Assembly: GCA_021734835.1 (NCBI GenBank)
Contig: JAIPIH010000005.1
Coordinates: forward strand, 1-64,000
Direction: 5' to 3'
DNA from: Candidatus Cloacimonadota bacterium
Lineage (GTDB): Bacteria; Cloacimonadota; Cloacimonadia; Cloacimonadales; TCS61
Length of the DNA: 64,000 nt
The position numbers and the translations under genes are program-made. The notes below the pieces were generated by a model. The model was not told where the DNA came from. It searched no databases and saw only the letters and a list, made by a program, of their open reading frames with translations. Below, piece after piece: positions 48,110 through 57,093 of the stretch. Position 1 is the stretch's first letter, and every line of letters begins with the position of its first letter.

Positions 48110-49567
48110 ATGAAGCTTTTAAAAAAAATTATTGTTATGGTTGTTTTTGCATCAGTATTATCAATTGTTAATGCTCAAGACGACTATGAGAGTTGGAAAT
48201 TACAGCAAAATTCCAGTATGAAAAAATACATAAATGAAGAAGATAAGGCATTTGCAGATTTTCTCAAAAAAAACTGGGAAGAATTTGAAACATTCAAAGC
48301 TGAAGTTTATGATCCGACTCCAAAACCTGTTGAGATCCCGGTACTTGAGCCAAAAAAGATTGAGCAGATTAAAGTTACAGATAAGATCAAAGAAATAAAA
48401 ATTCCTCCTAAAATGCAGATCGAAGAAAAAGAACAGGACGATTGCCTTGTAAATGTTGAAATGACAGCAGATCCTAGAATTCAAATAAATTATCTTGGCT
48501 TACCCTTGGAGATGAACTACACTCCTCAAATGGATATACAACTTAAAAGTCCTATGAATGAAGAAGGCATTTCTGATTTCTGGTATTTTATCAGCAATAA
48601 GGATTATGCCACATTACTAACTCAAACAAAAGATTACAGAGAACAATTGAAATTAAATGATTGGGGATATTGTCTGCTGCTTAACGAAATATCAAAGGAA
48701 GTATCCGGCGGATCTCAAAATCTTTCTAGACTCATTTTATGGTTTTTACTATCTAAATCCGGTTATGAAGCAAAGATTGGATTTGCAGAGGATAATGTAT
48801 ATCTTCTACTTCCATGTAAAAATAAAATTTATGGTGTATCCTATGTGATCATAGATAACAAAAGATTTTACACTCTTTCCTTCGACAAAAAAGAACAGCT
48901 GAATATTACTATTAATACTTATGAGGGGAAATATCCCAAGGCAGATGATCTGATTGATTTGAATGTTAGCAATGCTCCAAAAATTAAAAGTGCACTGATT
49001 GAAAAAGAACTGAAATTCAAATATAATGATCAGGAATACTCCATTCCAGTAACCTATAATCAGGCTAGTGCAGAATATTTCAAAAATTATCCTCAGACAG
49101 ATCTGGAAGTATACTTTAAAGCACCTCTTTCGGAAGAAGCTACTTATTCTCTCACTATCGGATTGAAACCTATCTTGGAAGGAAGATCGGAAATAGATGC
49201 CGCAAATGTGCTTCTACGCTTCGTTCAAACTGCCTTCCAATATAAAACAGACGGAGAACAATTCGGCAGCGAAAAGAGCTTATTCTCAGATGAAACACTC
49301 TTTTATCCTTATTCCGATTGCGAAGACAGATCAATTATTTATTCCTTTTTAGTTAAGAGCATTTTGGATCTGCAGGTTATCGGTTTGGATTATCCTGGCC
49401 ACGTTTCTACCGCAGTTTGGTTTAACACTGAACCACAGGGAGATAAAATAGAATATAACTCTAGAAACTTTGTTGTATGTGATCCTACCTATATTAATGC
49501 GAATATTGGTATGACGATGCCACAATTCAAAGATGTAAAACCTAAGATAATTGAACTGCAAAAATAG
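48110..49567 (+). CDS. secreted transglutaminase-like cysteine protein
   Basis: A 485-aa protein with a signal peptide (MKLLKKIIVMVVFASVLSIVNAQ), a charged Pro/Lys/Glu linker (about 60-120), a beta-rich middle part and a C-terminal transglutaminase-like core: Cys404 in YSDCEDRS, His431 in PGHVSTAV and Asp458 in VCDPTYINANIG, spaced 27 residues apart. It likely acts in the periplasm on proteins or peptidoglycan peptides. The track start 48098 is part of the SD (ATGGAGG); ATG 48110 is preferred. It follows the GT2 gene closely and precedes the GlmU-like gene. Confidence 0.8.
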   Translation: MKLLKKIIVMVVFASVLSIVNAQDDYESWKLQQNSSMKKYINEEDKAFADFLKKNWEEFETFKAEVYDPTPKPVEIPVLEPKKIEQIKVTDKIKEIKIPPKMQIEEKEQDDCLVNVEMTADPRIQINYLGLPLEMNYTPQMDIQLKSPMNEEGISDFWYFISNKDYATLLTQTKDYREQLKLNDWGYCLLLNEISKEVSGGSQNLSRLILWFLLSKSGYEAKIGFAEDNVYLLLPCKNKIYGVSYVIIDNKRFYTLSFDKKEQLNITINTYEGKYPKADDLIDLNVSNAPKIKSALIEKELKFKYNDQEYSIPVTYNQASAEYFKNYPQTDLEVYFKAPLSEEATYSLTIGLKPILEGRSEIDAANVLLRFVQTAFQYKTDGEQFGSEKSLFSDETLFYPYSDCEDRSIIYSFLVKSILDLQVIGLDYPGHVSTAVWFNTEPQGDKIEYNSRNFVVCDPTYINANIGMTMPQFKDVKPKIIELQK

Positions 49568-49578
49568 CGGGAGTTAAG

Positions 49579-50781
49579 ATGAAATGTGTACTCTTTGACG
49601 ATGCTAAATGGTCTAATTTCTTCCCGATAACACTAACACGTTCCATAGGAGATCTGCGGGTAGGAATTTTAAAACTAAGACAACGAATATCCGCTTATCT
49701 AGATATGATTATATCAAATGTAATTGTATCTTCACAATTGGAGGCTATTTACAAAGAAAGACATAAAGATTGGCAAGTGAATGAGTTAGAAGCTGTAGAT
49801 ACGATCTTTGTTAATAGCCGCCTTAAAATAGATGAAAAAGTAAAAAAACAGATCCTGGCTTTACAGAAAGGTGAATGTTTGATAAAGGATAATGTGATCC
49901 TAGCTGCTAGATTACAGCCTAAAAAAGGAAAATATCAAGCAGAAAGTGTAGAGAAAATTTTTTCTGATCTTACAAAGATCGAACCTTCCGAAATCGGCTA
50001 TTGGAAATATTTATGGGATCTGATCCAAGCTAATTCTCATTATATCAATCGGGATTTCAACTATTTCTTTTACGAGAAAGATAACTATTTTGAAACCGAA
50101 TTGGGGACAACTGTAATAAATCCTTATAATGTGTGGATTGGGGAAGGAACTGTCATTAAACCCGGTGTAGTTATCGATGCTGCGGATGGGCCGGTAGTTT
50201 TGGATGAAAATGTTACGATTCTCTCGAATTCAGTTATCATTGGACCGGTTTACATTGGGAAAGGTTCGACAATCAAGTCAGGAGCGAAGATATATGCCGG
50301 CACATCTATTGGACCAGTCTGCAAGATAGGCGGTGAAATTGAAGAAACAATATTCCAGGGATATTCTAATAAACAGCATGATGGTTTTCTGGGTCATAGT
50401 TACCTGGGAGAATGGATAAATATCGGTGCTGGAACAAATAACAGTGATCTGAAGAATAACTATCAAACGGTTGCAGCTTATTTTTATCCTGAAAATAAAA
50501 AGATTGATACAAAAGGGAATTTTCTGGGAACCATTATTGGTGATCATTCGAAAACAGGTATCAATGCAACTATTAATACTGGAACGGTTATCGGGGTTGG
50601 ATGCAGCTTATTCGGTTCTGAACTGATAAGAGATCATAAACCTAGTTTTAGTTTTGGTACAGGTTCTAAAACGGTAAAATATACTGTAACTGAATTCCTG
50701 GAAACTGCCGCACTGGTAAAAAAACGTAGAGGTTTAGACCTTTCCGGTTCTGAGAAAGAGCTTTACAGCCAGATAGACTAA
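49579..50781 (+). CDS. GlmU-like sugar nucleotidyltransferase with left-handed beta-helix
   Basis: A 400-aa protein of the putative sugar nucleotidyltransferase (NTP_transf_4) group: LFDDAKWSNFFPITLTRSIGDLRVGILKLRQR replaces the usual LAAGxGTRM loop. From about residue 170 hexapeptide repeats form a left-handed beta-helix (VWIGEGTVIKPGVVID, GPVYIGKGSTIKSGAKIY). It could activate a hexosamine and acetylate it. Its place after cell-wall genes and before RicT supports envelope precursor synthesis. The exact substrate is not readable. Confidence 0.85.
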   Translation: MKCVLFDDAKWSNFFPITLTRSIGDLRVGILKLRQRISAYLDMIISNVIVSSQLEAIYKERHKDWQVNELEAVDTIFVNSRLKIDEKVKKQILALQKGECLIKDNVILAARLQPKKGKYQAESVEKIFSDLTKIEPSEIGYWKYLWDLIQANSHYINRDFNYFFYEKDNYFETELGTTVINPYNVWIGEGTVIKPGVVIDAADGPVVLDENVTILSNSVIIGPVYIGKGSTIKSGAKIYAGTSIGPVCKIGGEIEETIFQGYSNKQHDGFLGHSYLGEWINIGAGTNNSDLKNNYQTVAAYFYPENKKIDTKGNFLGTIIGDHSKTGINATINTGTVIGVGCSLFGSELIRDHKPSFSFGTGSKTVKYTVTEFLETAALVKKRRGLDLSGSEKELYSQID

Positions 50782-50823
50782 AAGGTTTTGTCCTGAAAGA
50801 TTAAATTTATCAATGGAGCTTAA

Positions 50824-51654
50824 ATGCAAGAATATATAAAAGTAGAATTCCGTACCGGTAGAAGCGGTTATTATTTTAATGAAAAAGAATATCCAATCGA
50901 ACCGGATATACAAGTGATCGTTAAAGCAGAGCGCGGAGAGGATATTGCCAAGGTTGTCAATTGTGCAATTGAAGCAGATCAAATTGACCAAAACCTTGAT
51001 GAAAAAAGCATTACATCGATTAAACGTATAGCTACCGATGCAGATATAAATCAACTTGAAATTGTTAATAAAAAGGAAAAAGAAACTGAAAAGAAATTTC
51101 TTGAATTACTAAAAAAACAGCCTTTTACAATGAAACTTCTGCAAGCAATCTACCAGCTGGATGGCAACAAATTGACATTCTTTTTTTCAGCAGATGGACG
51201 TATTGATTTTCGTGATTTTGTGAGAGAACTTGCTTCTGAATTTAAAACAAGGATCGAACTACATCAAACTTCCGGCCGTGAAGATGCGAGGAGATTAGGC
51301 GGATTAGGTATGTGCGGGAAAACTTATTGTTGCGTTAGTTTCTTAACTAAATTTAACCAAGTCACTATTCAAATGGCAAAAGATCAAAATCTTCTTAGTA
51401 ATTTATCTAAGATCTCAGGTCCCTGCGGGAGACTACTTTGCTGTCTGCATTATGAAGAAGATTTCTATTTAAAAAAATCAGAGGATTTTCCTGAACTTGG
51501 TCAGGTTGTGCGGTTTAAAGACCAAAAAATGTATGTGGAAAAGAACGATTTTTATAATAATCGTATAAATCTGATAGCAGAAGATCACGATCGCTATATT
51601 GTTACTTTGGAAGAATTTAGAAAGATTGTACAAGATGACAAAAAAAATTCTTGA
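50824..51654 (+). CDS. ricT: RicT/YaaT-like PSP1 domain protein
   Basis: A 276-aa PSP1 protein. The conserved core is HQTSGREDARRLGGLGMCGKTYCC ... ISGPCGRLLCCLHYEEDFY, with cysteines that bind Fe-S clusters in the RicAFT complex of Bacillus, where it affects RNA maturation. RicA and RicF are not visible. It has an N-terminal VEFRTGRSGYYF segment, as in the family. It overlaps rlmN by 20 bases. Confidence 0.9.
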   Translation: MQEYIKVEFRTGRSGYYFNEKEYPIEPDIQVIVKAERGEDIAKVVNCAIEADQIDQNLDEKSITSIKRIATDADINQLEIVNKKEKETEKKFLELLKKQPFTMKLLQAIYQLDGNKLTFFFSADGRIDFRDFVRELASEFKTRIELHQTSGREDARRLGGLGMCGKTYCCVSFLTKFNQVTIQMAKDQNLLSNLSKISGPCGRLLCCLHYEEDFYLKKSEDFPELGQVVRFKDQKMYVEKNDFYNNRINLIAEDHDRYIVTLEEFRKIVQDDKKNS

Positions 51655-52663
51655 GTTATTACCGACTGAGTTAACAAATTATTTAATCAGTATTGGTGAA
51701 AAAGAGTATAGAGCAAAACAAATTTTTAATTGGATATATAATAAGAGAAGTTCCGATTTCAATGAGATGACTTCGCTTTCGGAAAATTTACGGGAGAGAC
51801 TGAATTCAGATTTTTCTTTCAACCTCCCGATCATTGAACAAAAAAGTATTTCACAAGATGGCACAACTAAATATCTACTATCGCTGGCAGATGATGCTAA
51901 AATTGAAATGGTGCTGATCCCCAATGAAAAAAAGAACACCCTATGTATTTCTTCACAGGTCGGATGTTTCCGAAAATGTGAATTTTGTGCAACTGCAACT
52001 CTGGAATTCACCCGGAATTTAGAAACGTATGAGATAATAGCACAGGTTTTTTTAGCGATAAATGAACTCAAGGAAACGAAATTGACAAATCTTGTTTTTA
52101 TGGGAATGGGCGAACCTTTAGATAATTTTGACAATTTGGTGAAAGCAATAAATATTATGCAGCATGATCTATGTTTTAATTTTAGTCCCCGCAGAATTAC
52201 AGTTTCAACTTCCGGTGTAGTTCCCAAGATAACAGACTTAGCTGACACAGGTTTAAAGATAAAATTAGCCGTCTCATTAAACTCTGCTAATCAAACTAAA
52301 AGAGAAGAATTAATGCCGATAAGCAAAAAATATCCACTAACAGAACTAAAAAAAGCCTTGATAGATTTCAGGAAAAAAGCTAGCTATCGCATAACTTTGG
52401 AATATGTAATGATCAAGGATTTTAACATAGGCAAAGAAGATGCGAATGCTCTTATTAAATTCATGGGCGATATTTCATGTAAATTGAATTTGATAAAATG
52501 GAACGCTGTTAATGGTCTTAAGTATGAAGCACCTTCCGGAAATGAAGTAGAGAGATTTAGAAAACTAATGAATGTTCAAAAATCAGCTGTTACTTTCAGA
52601 AGAAGCAGAGGTGAGGATATTGAAGCAGCATGCGGACAGCTGGCTGCTAAGAATGTCCACTAA
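51635..52663 (+). CDS. rlmN: 23S rRNA/tRNA adenine-C2 methyltransferase
   Basis: Radical SAM enzyme that methylates C2 of A2503 in 23S rRNA and A37 in some tRNAs. It has the N-terminal KEYRAKQIFNWIYNK, the cluster CFRKCEFCATA, LVFMGMGEPLDN, RRITVSTSGVVP and the C-terminal Cys in RGEDIEAACGQLA. The track starts at TTG 51599; ATG 51635 fits the family and gives 342 aa. It overlaps ricT by 20 bases. Confidence 0.96.
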   Translation: MTKKILELLPTELTNYLISIGEKEYRAKQIFNWIYNKRSSDFNEMTSLSENLRERLNSDFSFNLPIIEQKSISQDGTTKYLLSLADDAKIEMVLIPNEKKNTLCISSQVGCFRKCEFCATATLEFTRNLETYEIIAQVFLAINELKETKLTNLVFMGMGEPLDNFDNLVKAINIMQHDLCFNFSPRRITVSTSGVVPKITDLADTGLKIKLAVSLNSANQTKREELMPISKKYPLTELKKALIDFRKKASYRITLEYVMIKDFNIGKEDANALIKFMGDISCKLNLIKWNAVNGLKYEAPSGNEVERFRKLMNVQKSAVTFRRSRGEDIEAACGQLAAKNVH

Positions 52664-52677
52664 ACTAAGGAGCGAAT

Positions 52678-53508
52678 ATGAGGGATATTGATATTGATAA
52701 ACTTGCAAAAATGATAGATCATACTGAACTGAAATCAAGTTCCGGAGAGGGTAAGATCAAGGATCTCTGTGTGGAAGCTGATCAGTTTGGATTTATCACT
52801 GTTTGTGTTAATCCTGTTAATGTAAAATTTGCAGCAGGACAACTCAAGGATAGTGATGTATTGGTTTGCAGTGTGGTTGGATTTCCACTTGGGATGAACA
52901 CTACAGAAATAAAAGCTCTTGAAGCAAAAAAAGCGGTGGAAGAAGGTGCAGCGGAAATCGATATGGTAATAAATGTTGGAGCTATGCGTGATGGGAAACA
53001 CGATTATATAAAAGCAGATATTGAAGCAGTGGTAAAAGCTAGTGCTCCGGCTCATGTTAAAGTGATCTTAGAAACCTGTTATCTTACGGATGAAGAAATT
53101 ATCAAAGCTTGTGAACTTTCTGTTGAAGCAGGAGCTCACTTTGTGAAAACATCAACCGGCTTTGGTGCTTTTGGCGCTTTTGCACATCATGTAAAATTGA
53201 TGCGTGAAACGGTAGGTCCGGATATTGGTGTGAAGGCTTCGGGCGGTATCTCCAATATCAAAGATGCAATGAGAATGATAAACGCTGGAGCAACCAGACT
53301 TGGTACCAGTGCAGGAATTGTGATCCTCGAAGGTGCAAAGTTATTGAAATATGCTACAGATTCCTGGTTGGAACCGGAAATACCTTGTCATACCTGCCCG
53401 GCTCGAAGCGCTTCTATTGCAAAATTACCAAAAGCACTTTATCAATACTATACAAATAAGTGTATGAAATGTGAATACCGCGAAAAATATAATAAGTTCT
53501 ACGAATAG
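52678..53508 (+). CDS. deoC: deoxyribose-phosphate aldolase with C-terminal Cys-rich extension
   Basis: Cleaves 2-deoxyribose 5-phosphate to glyceraldehyde 3-phosphate and acetaldehyde. The TIM-barrel core has MIDHTELK, EIDMVINVGAM, the Schiff-base lysine in HFVKTSTGFG and GVKASGGISN. The barrel ends near residue 230, and about 40 more residues carry PCHTCPARSASI and NKCMKCEYREKY, two CxxC pairs that could bind zinc or Fe-S. SD AAGGAG is clear. AOR follows 11 bases after the stop, suggesting that the acetaldehyde is used by AOR. Confidence 0.93.
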   Translation: MRDIDIDKLAKMIDHTELKSSSGEGKIKDLCVEADQFGFITVCVNPVNVKFAAGQLKDSDVLVCSVVGFPLGMNTTEIKALEAKKAVEEGAAEIDMVINVGAMRDGKHDYIKADIEAVVKASAPAHVKVILETCYLTDEEIIKACELSVEAGAHFVKTSTGFGAFGAFAHHVKLMRETVGPDIGVKASGGISNIKDAMRMINAGATRLGTSAGIVILEGAKLLKYATDSWLEPEIPCHTCPARSASIAKLPKALYQYYTNKCMKCEYREKYNKFYE

Positions 53509-53519
53509 GAGGTCACATT

Positions 53520-55289
53520 ATGAATGGATATATGGATAGGATTATTAAGATTGACCTCACAACAGGTAAACAGGAAGAAATTTTAATTAGTAAGAAGATA
53601 AAGCGAGAATTCATTGGCGGTAGAGGACTAGGTGTAAAATTATACACTGATATGTGTCCGGTTAAGTTAGATCCTTTAGATAAAGAGAACGCTTTGATAT
53701 TTTCGACAGGACCGATCACAGGATTGATCCAAACCGCCGGTCGCTACCAGATCACTTCGCGATCACCATTAACAGGCACAATTATAACTTCCAGTTCAGG
53801 CGGATTCTTTGGAACAGCAATGAAGAAAGCAGGATTTGATTGTTTGATAGTTACAGGAAAATCTGAGAGACCAGTTTATCTCGATGTAAATGATGGTAAA
53901 ATAACTATCAAACAGGCTACACATCTCTGGGGTGCCGATACACATGAAACTATGAAAATAATCAAACAAGAGATAAATTCAAGTGCATCTGTTGCTTGTA
54001 TCGGACCGGCAGGAGAAAATCTGGTGCCTTTCGCCGCAGTTATGAATGATAAAGACAGAGCCGCAGGTCGGGGTGGTATCGGAGCAGTTATGGGTTCTAA
54101 AAACTTAAAAGCCATTTCCGCTTTTGGAAAAAAAGATATCTCCGTTCATGAACCAGAAGCTCTGAAAAAGATGATCTCAACTTTAAATACTCTGATCGAT
54201 AAAAATCCGGTTACCGGGAAATCCTTGCAACTTTTAGGAACTTCAGTTCTGGTTAATGTGATCAATGAACATGGAATGTATCCAACCAGTAATTTTCAAA
54301 AAGGAGTATTTAATGATGCTGAAGGCACTAGTGGTGAGAAGATTGCAGAATCTATCCTGGAGGGAAGGAGTGCCTGCTTTAAATGTCCAATTGCTTGCGG
54401 TAGGAAGACCAGAACCAGCACAAGAAGTGGTGAAGGTCCCGAGTATGAAAGTGTTTGGGCTTTAGGAGCTCAACTTGGCATCAATGATCTGGAAAAGATA
54501 ACTGAAGCTAACTATACTTGTAATGAATTGGGTTTAGATACAATTACAACAGGAAGTACGATCGGCTGCGCGATGGAACTTTATGAAAAAAATGCTTTTC
54601 CGGAAAAGCTTATTTGGGGTGATTCAGATAATCTTGTCAAAATTGTAGAAGATATCGCATATAAAAGAGGTATAGGAAAAGATCTGGCACTTGGCTCCAA
54701 GAAATTGGCCGAAAAATATGGAAAACCTGAAATTGCTATGCAGGTTAAAGGTATGGAAATCCCAGCTTACGATCCAAGAGGAGTTCAAGGACAAGCTTTA
54801 TCTTTTGCCACATCCAACCGAGGTGGTTGCCATATGCAGGCATATATGATTTCCTCAGAGATTTTGGGCTCTCCAGTTTTTACTGACAGGTATTCTGTTG
54901 ACGGCAAGGCTGAGATCGTAGCTTTATTGCAGGATATTTCCGCTGCTGTTGATTCTCTGGTACTTTGCAGATTCCTTCAGTTTGCAGTCAGTTTGGATAC
55001 ATTCAAGGAAATATTAAATATCGTAACCGGTTCAGATTACAGCGAAGATGAACTTCTGAAAGTTGGTTCCAGGATTTATAATCTGGAAAGAAAATATAAT
55101 GTCGAAGCCGGATTTGACCGTAAAGATGATACATTACCGGCCAGATTCCTCAAAGAAGAACTAAAAGAAGGCGCTTCTAGAAACCGACTGGTAAAACTGG
55201 ATGAAATGTTGGATAAATATTATGAGTACCGAAATTGGGATAAAAACGGAGTTCCAACCGATAAAATAATGAAGGAATTAGGACTTTGA
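53520..55289 (+). CDS. aor: aldehyde ferredoxin oxidoreductase (tungsten-type AOR)
   Basis: Oxidises aldehydes to carboxylic acids with ferredoxin, using a tungsto-bispterin and a 4Fe-4S cluster. It has RIIKIDLTTGKQ, FIGGRGLGVKLY, FSTGPITGLIQTAGRY, ACIGPAGENLVPFA, GRGGIGAVMGSKNLKAI, cluster Cys in CFKCPIACG and a late Cys in SLVLCRF. The length of 589 aa is typical. AGGAGG precedes ATG. Beside deoC, its likely substrate is acetaldehyde, though the family is broad. A MoaD-like/E1 pair that could serve its cofactor is at 62006-62954. Confidence 0.95.
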   Translation: MNGYMDRIIKIDLTTGKQEEILISKKIKREFIGGRGLGVKLYTDMCPVKLDPLDKENALIFSTGPITGLIQTAGRYQITSRSPLTGTIITSSSGGFFGTAMKKAGFDCLIVTGKSERPVYLDVNDGKITIKQATHLWGADTHETMKIIKQEINSSASVACIGPAGENLVPFAAVMNDKDRAAGRGGIGAVMGSKNLKAISAFGKKDISVHEPEALKKMISTLNTLIDKNPVTGKSLQLLGTSVLVNVINEHGMYPTSNFQKGVFNDAEGTSGEKIAESILEGRSACFKCPIACGRKTRTSTRSGEGPEYESVWALGAQLGINDLEKITEANYTCNELGLDTITTGSTIGCAMELYEKNAFPEKLIWGDSDNLVKIVEDIAYKRGIGKDLALGSKKLAEKYGKPEIAMQVKGMEIPAYDPRGVQGQALSFATSNRGGCHMQAYMISSEILGSPVFTDRYSVDGKAEIVALLQDISAAVDSLVLCRFLQFAVSLDTFKEILNIVTGSDYSEDELLKVGSRIYNLERKYNVEAGFDRKDDTLPARFLKEELKEGASRNRLVKLDEMLDKYYEYRNWDKNGVPTDKIMKELGL

Positions 55290-55420
55290 TTTAAAGACCG
55301 CTTGTGAAACGCTAGCCTGATCATTTAGCAGAAACTCTGAAATATTGGTGATCTAGGTAGATAACAATAGATAATATTGGCATCCCAAGAGCGGGATAAG
55401 TAAAAATTTTGTGAGGCCTT

Positions 55421-56968
55421 ATGAAAGTCAATTTAGCAGGGTTTAATATTGATAAAAACCTGATAGATAAATTACCGAAAGATTCTATAGCGACACCGGA
55501 AACAATTTCCGCTGCGTATGCTCGTATTAGCCGTGATCCGCGCGATGTTCCTGAACTTCGTCAAGAAGCACTTAAGCAAATTAAAAAAGCCAGACGCTCC
55601 AATCAATCTATCGTGTTCGGTATGAGTCATCACTCGGTAGCGGAACATGCATATTTTAATTTTGATATTTTACAAATATCACGACTTGCTCTGGAAGAAT
55701 TGGAGGCAAGACGTATAGGGGCTGCTTACACTGAAAAATCGCAGCGTTACATTACACTGAAAGGTGATTATGTAATTCCACAGGAATTTAATTATAATGA
55801 TCGCAAAAAATATATTGAACTAGTAAAGTTACAGAATGAATTTTATCAAAAGAATCTGAAGAAGTTAACAGAATATCAGTTCAGATCACATCCACAATTA
55901 GCAGAGAAAGCTATAACAGCTGCAGCCAAGGGTGTTTCGGATAAAATGAACCGGGCAAAGAATACACTTGAGGGATGGGCAAAAGAAGATGCCCGTTATG
56001 CACTTAGTTTAGGAACTCAAGCACAGCTTGGTATGTCTTTCAATGCGCGAACTCTTGAACATGCGATCCGAATTATGCGGTATTCGGAATTAGCAGAATG
56101 TCGGGATCTGGCACAAAAACTTTTTGCTGTTACTAAAGAAATTGCTCCTTCTCTAATTATTTTAACAGATCCGGACGAATTCATGAAAACTTTCAAAACA
56201 GAATTGCAAGACGATTTTTTCAAATATACTGATTCAAGTTTAAAAAAATATGTAGAAGAGTTGATCAAAAAATATTACAGTAAGGCTAATCCTGAAACTA
56301 TAGAAGGTAGGGCAGTTGAAGAGGCTATAATGATCAATAATTCAAATGTAGATCTCAACATTACAGCAGCTGTTCTTCACCATAATTCAAAACTATCAGG
56401 CAAAGAATCTTATAGTATCGCAGAACGAATATTAGCAGATGATGAGCAAGGGGAAGAATTCTTCGCAAAAGTAATGAACTTTATCTCTGCTTTTGATCCG
56501 CTGCCGCGTGAATTTGAATTTACGGGAGAATTAAAATTTGAACTTATCGTAAGTGCCAGTAATTATGCTCAACTTAAACGTCACCGCTTAATGACGATCT
56601 TAGCTCAGGATTATGATCCCAACCTGGGAATTACTATTCCTGCATCGATCAAATCTATAAATGCTGGGAATGAGTTGATGGAAGTGGCTAATCTCAGTCA
56701 GGAGCTTTATTATGAATTTCTGCCTAAATTCGGCAAAGCAGCTGAATACTGTCTCATTAATGCACATCGCCGTCGTGTATTAGTTTCTACGAATCCGCGA
56801 GAACTTTACCACATTTCCAGACTGAGGGAAGATGAACATGCGCAATGGGATATTAAAAAAACTGCCACTAGGATGTTGACTCTGGCTAAAAAGGTTGCTC
56901 CCAGAACGTTTCTGTATTCAGGCGGAAAGGATCATTTTGAACGATTAAAAAACAAAGATCAAATATAA
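55421..56968 (+). CDS. thyX: double-domain ThyX-like FAD-dependent thymidylate synthase
   Basis: Makes dTMP from dUMP with FAD and methylene-tetrahydrofolate. It is 515 aa, twice the usual ThyX, with two ThyX-like halves. The first (about 1-230) has MSHHSVAEHAYFNF and EARRIGAAYTEKSQRY; the second (about 285-505) has AAVLHHNSKL, RHRLMTILAQDYDP and HAQWDIKKTA. The RHRx7S signature is split: the first half keeps the S..R side and the second keeps RHR. Such long ThyX proteins occur in other phyla. It stands alone, after a 131-base gap from AOR. Confidence 0.88.
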   Translation: MKVNLAGFNIDKNLIDKLPKDSIATPETISAAYARISRDPRDVPELRQEALKQIKKARRSNQSIVFGMSHHSVAEHAYFNFDILQISRLALEELEARRIGAAYTEKSQRYITLKGDYVIPQEFNYNDRKKYIELVKLQNEFYQKNLKKLTEYQFRSHPQLAEKAITAAAKGVSDKMNRAKNTLEGWAKEDARYALSLGTQAQLGMSFNARTLEHAIRIMRYSELAECRDLAQKLFAVTKEIAPSLIILTDPDEFMKTFKTELQDDFFKYTDSSLKKYVEELIKKYYSKANPETIEGRAVEEAIMINNSNVDLNITAAVLHHNSKLSGKESYSIAERILADDEQGEEFFAKVMNFISAFDPLPREFEFTGELKFELIVSASNYAQLKRHRLMTILAQDYDPNLGITIPASIKSINAGNELMEVANLSQELYYEFLPKFGKAAEYCLINAHRRRVLVSTNPRELYHISRLREDEHAQWDIKKTATRMLTLAKKVAPRTFLYSGGKDHFERLKNKDQI

Positions 56969-57093
56969 TTGCAAATACCCAGCCTGAGTCGGAGCTAAAT
57001 GTTCGAATTGTTCTTACCGTTTTCTAAAATTATTTTTACTTCACTAAATCATCCCTTATTCTGAGATAACGTTTTACATAACCCGAAAAAATC

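Noticed and set aside
51679-52248. 189-aa minus-strand ORF inside rlmN
   Set aside because: Long only because of codon bias in the overlapping rlmN, which has complete motifs.
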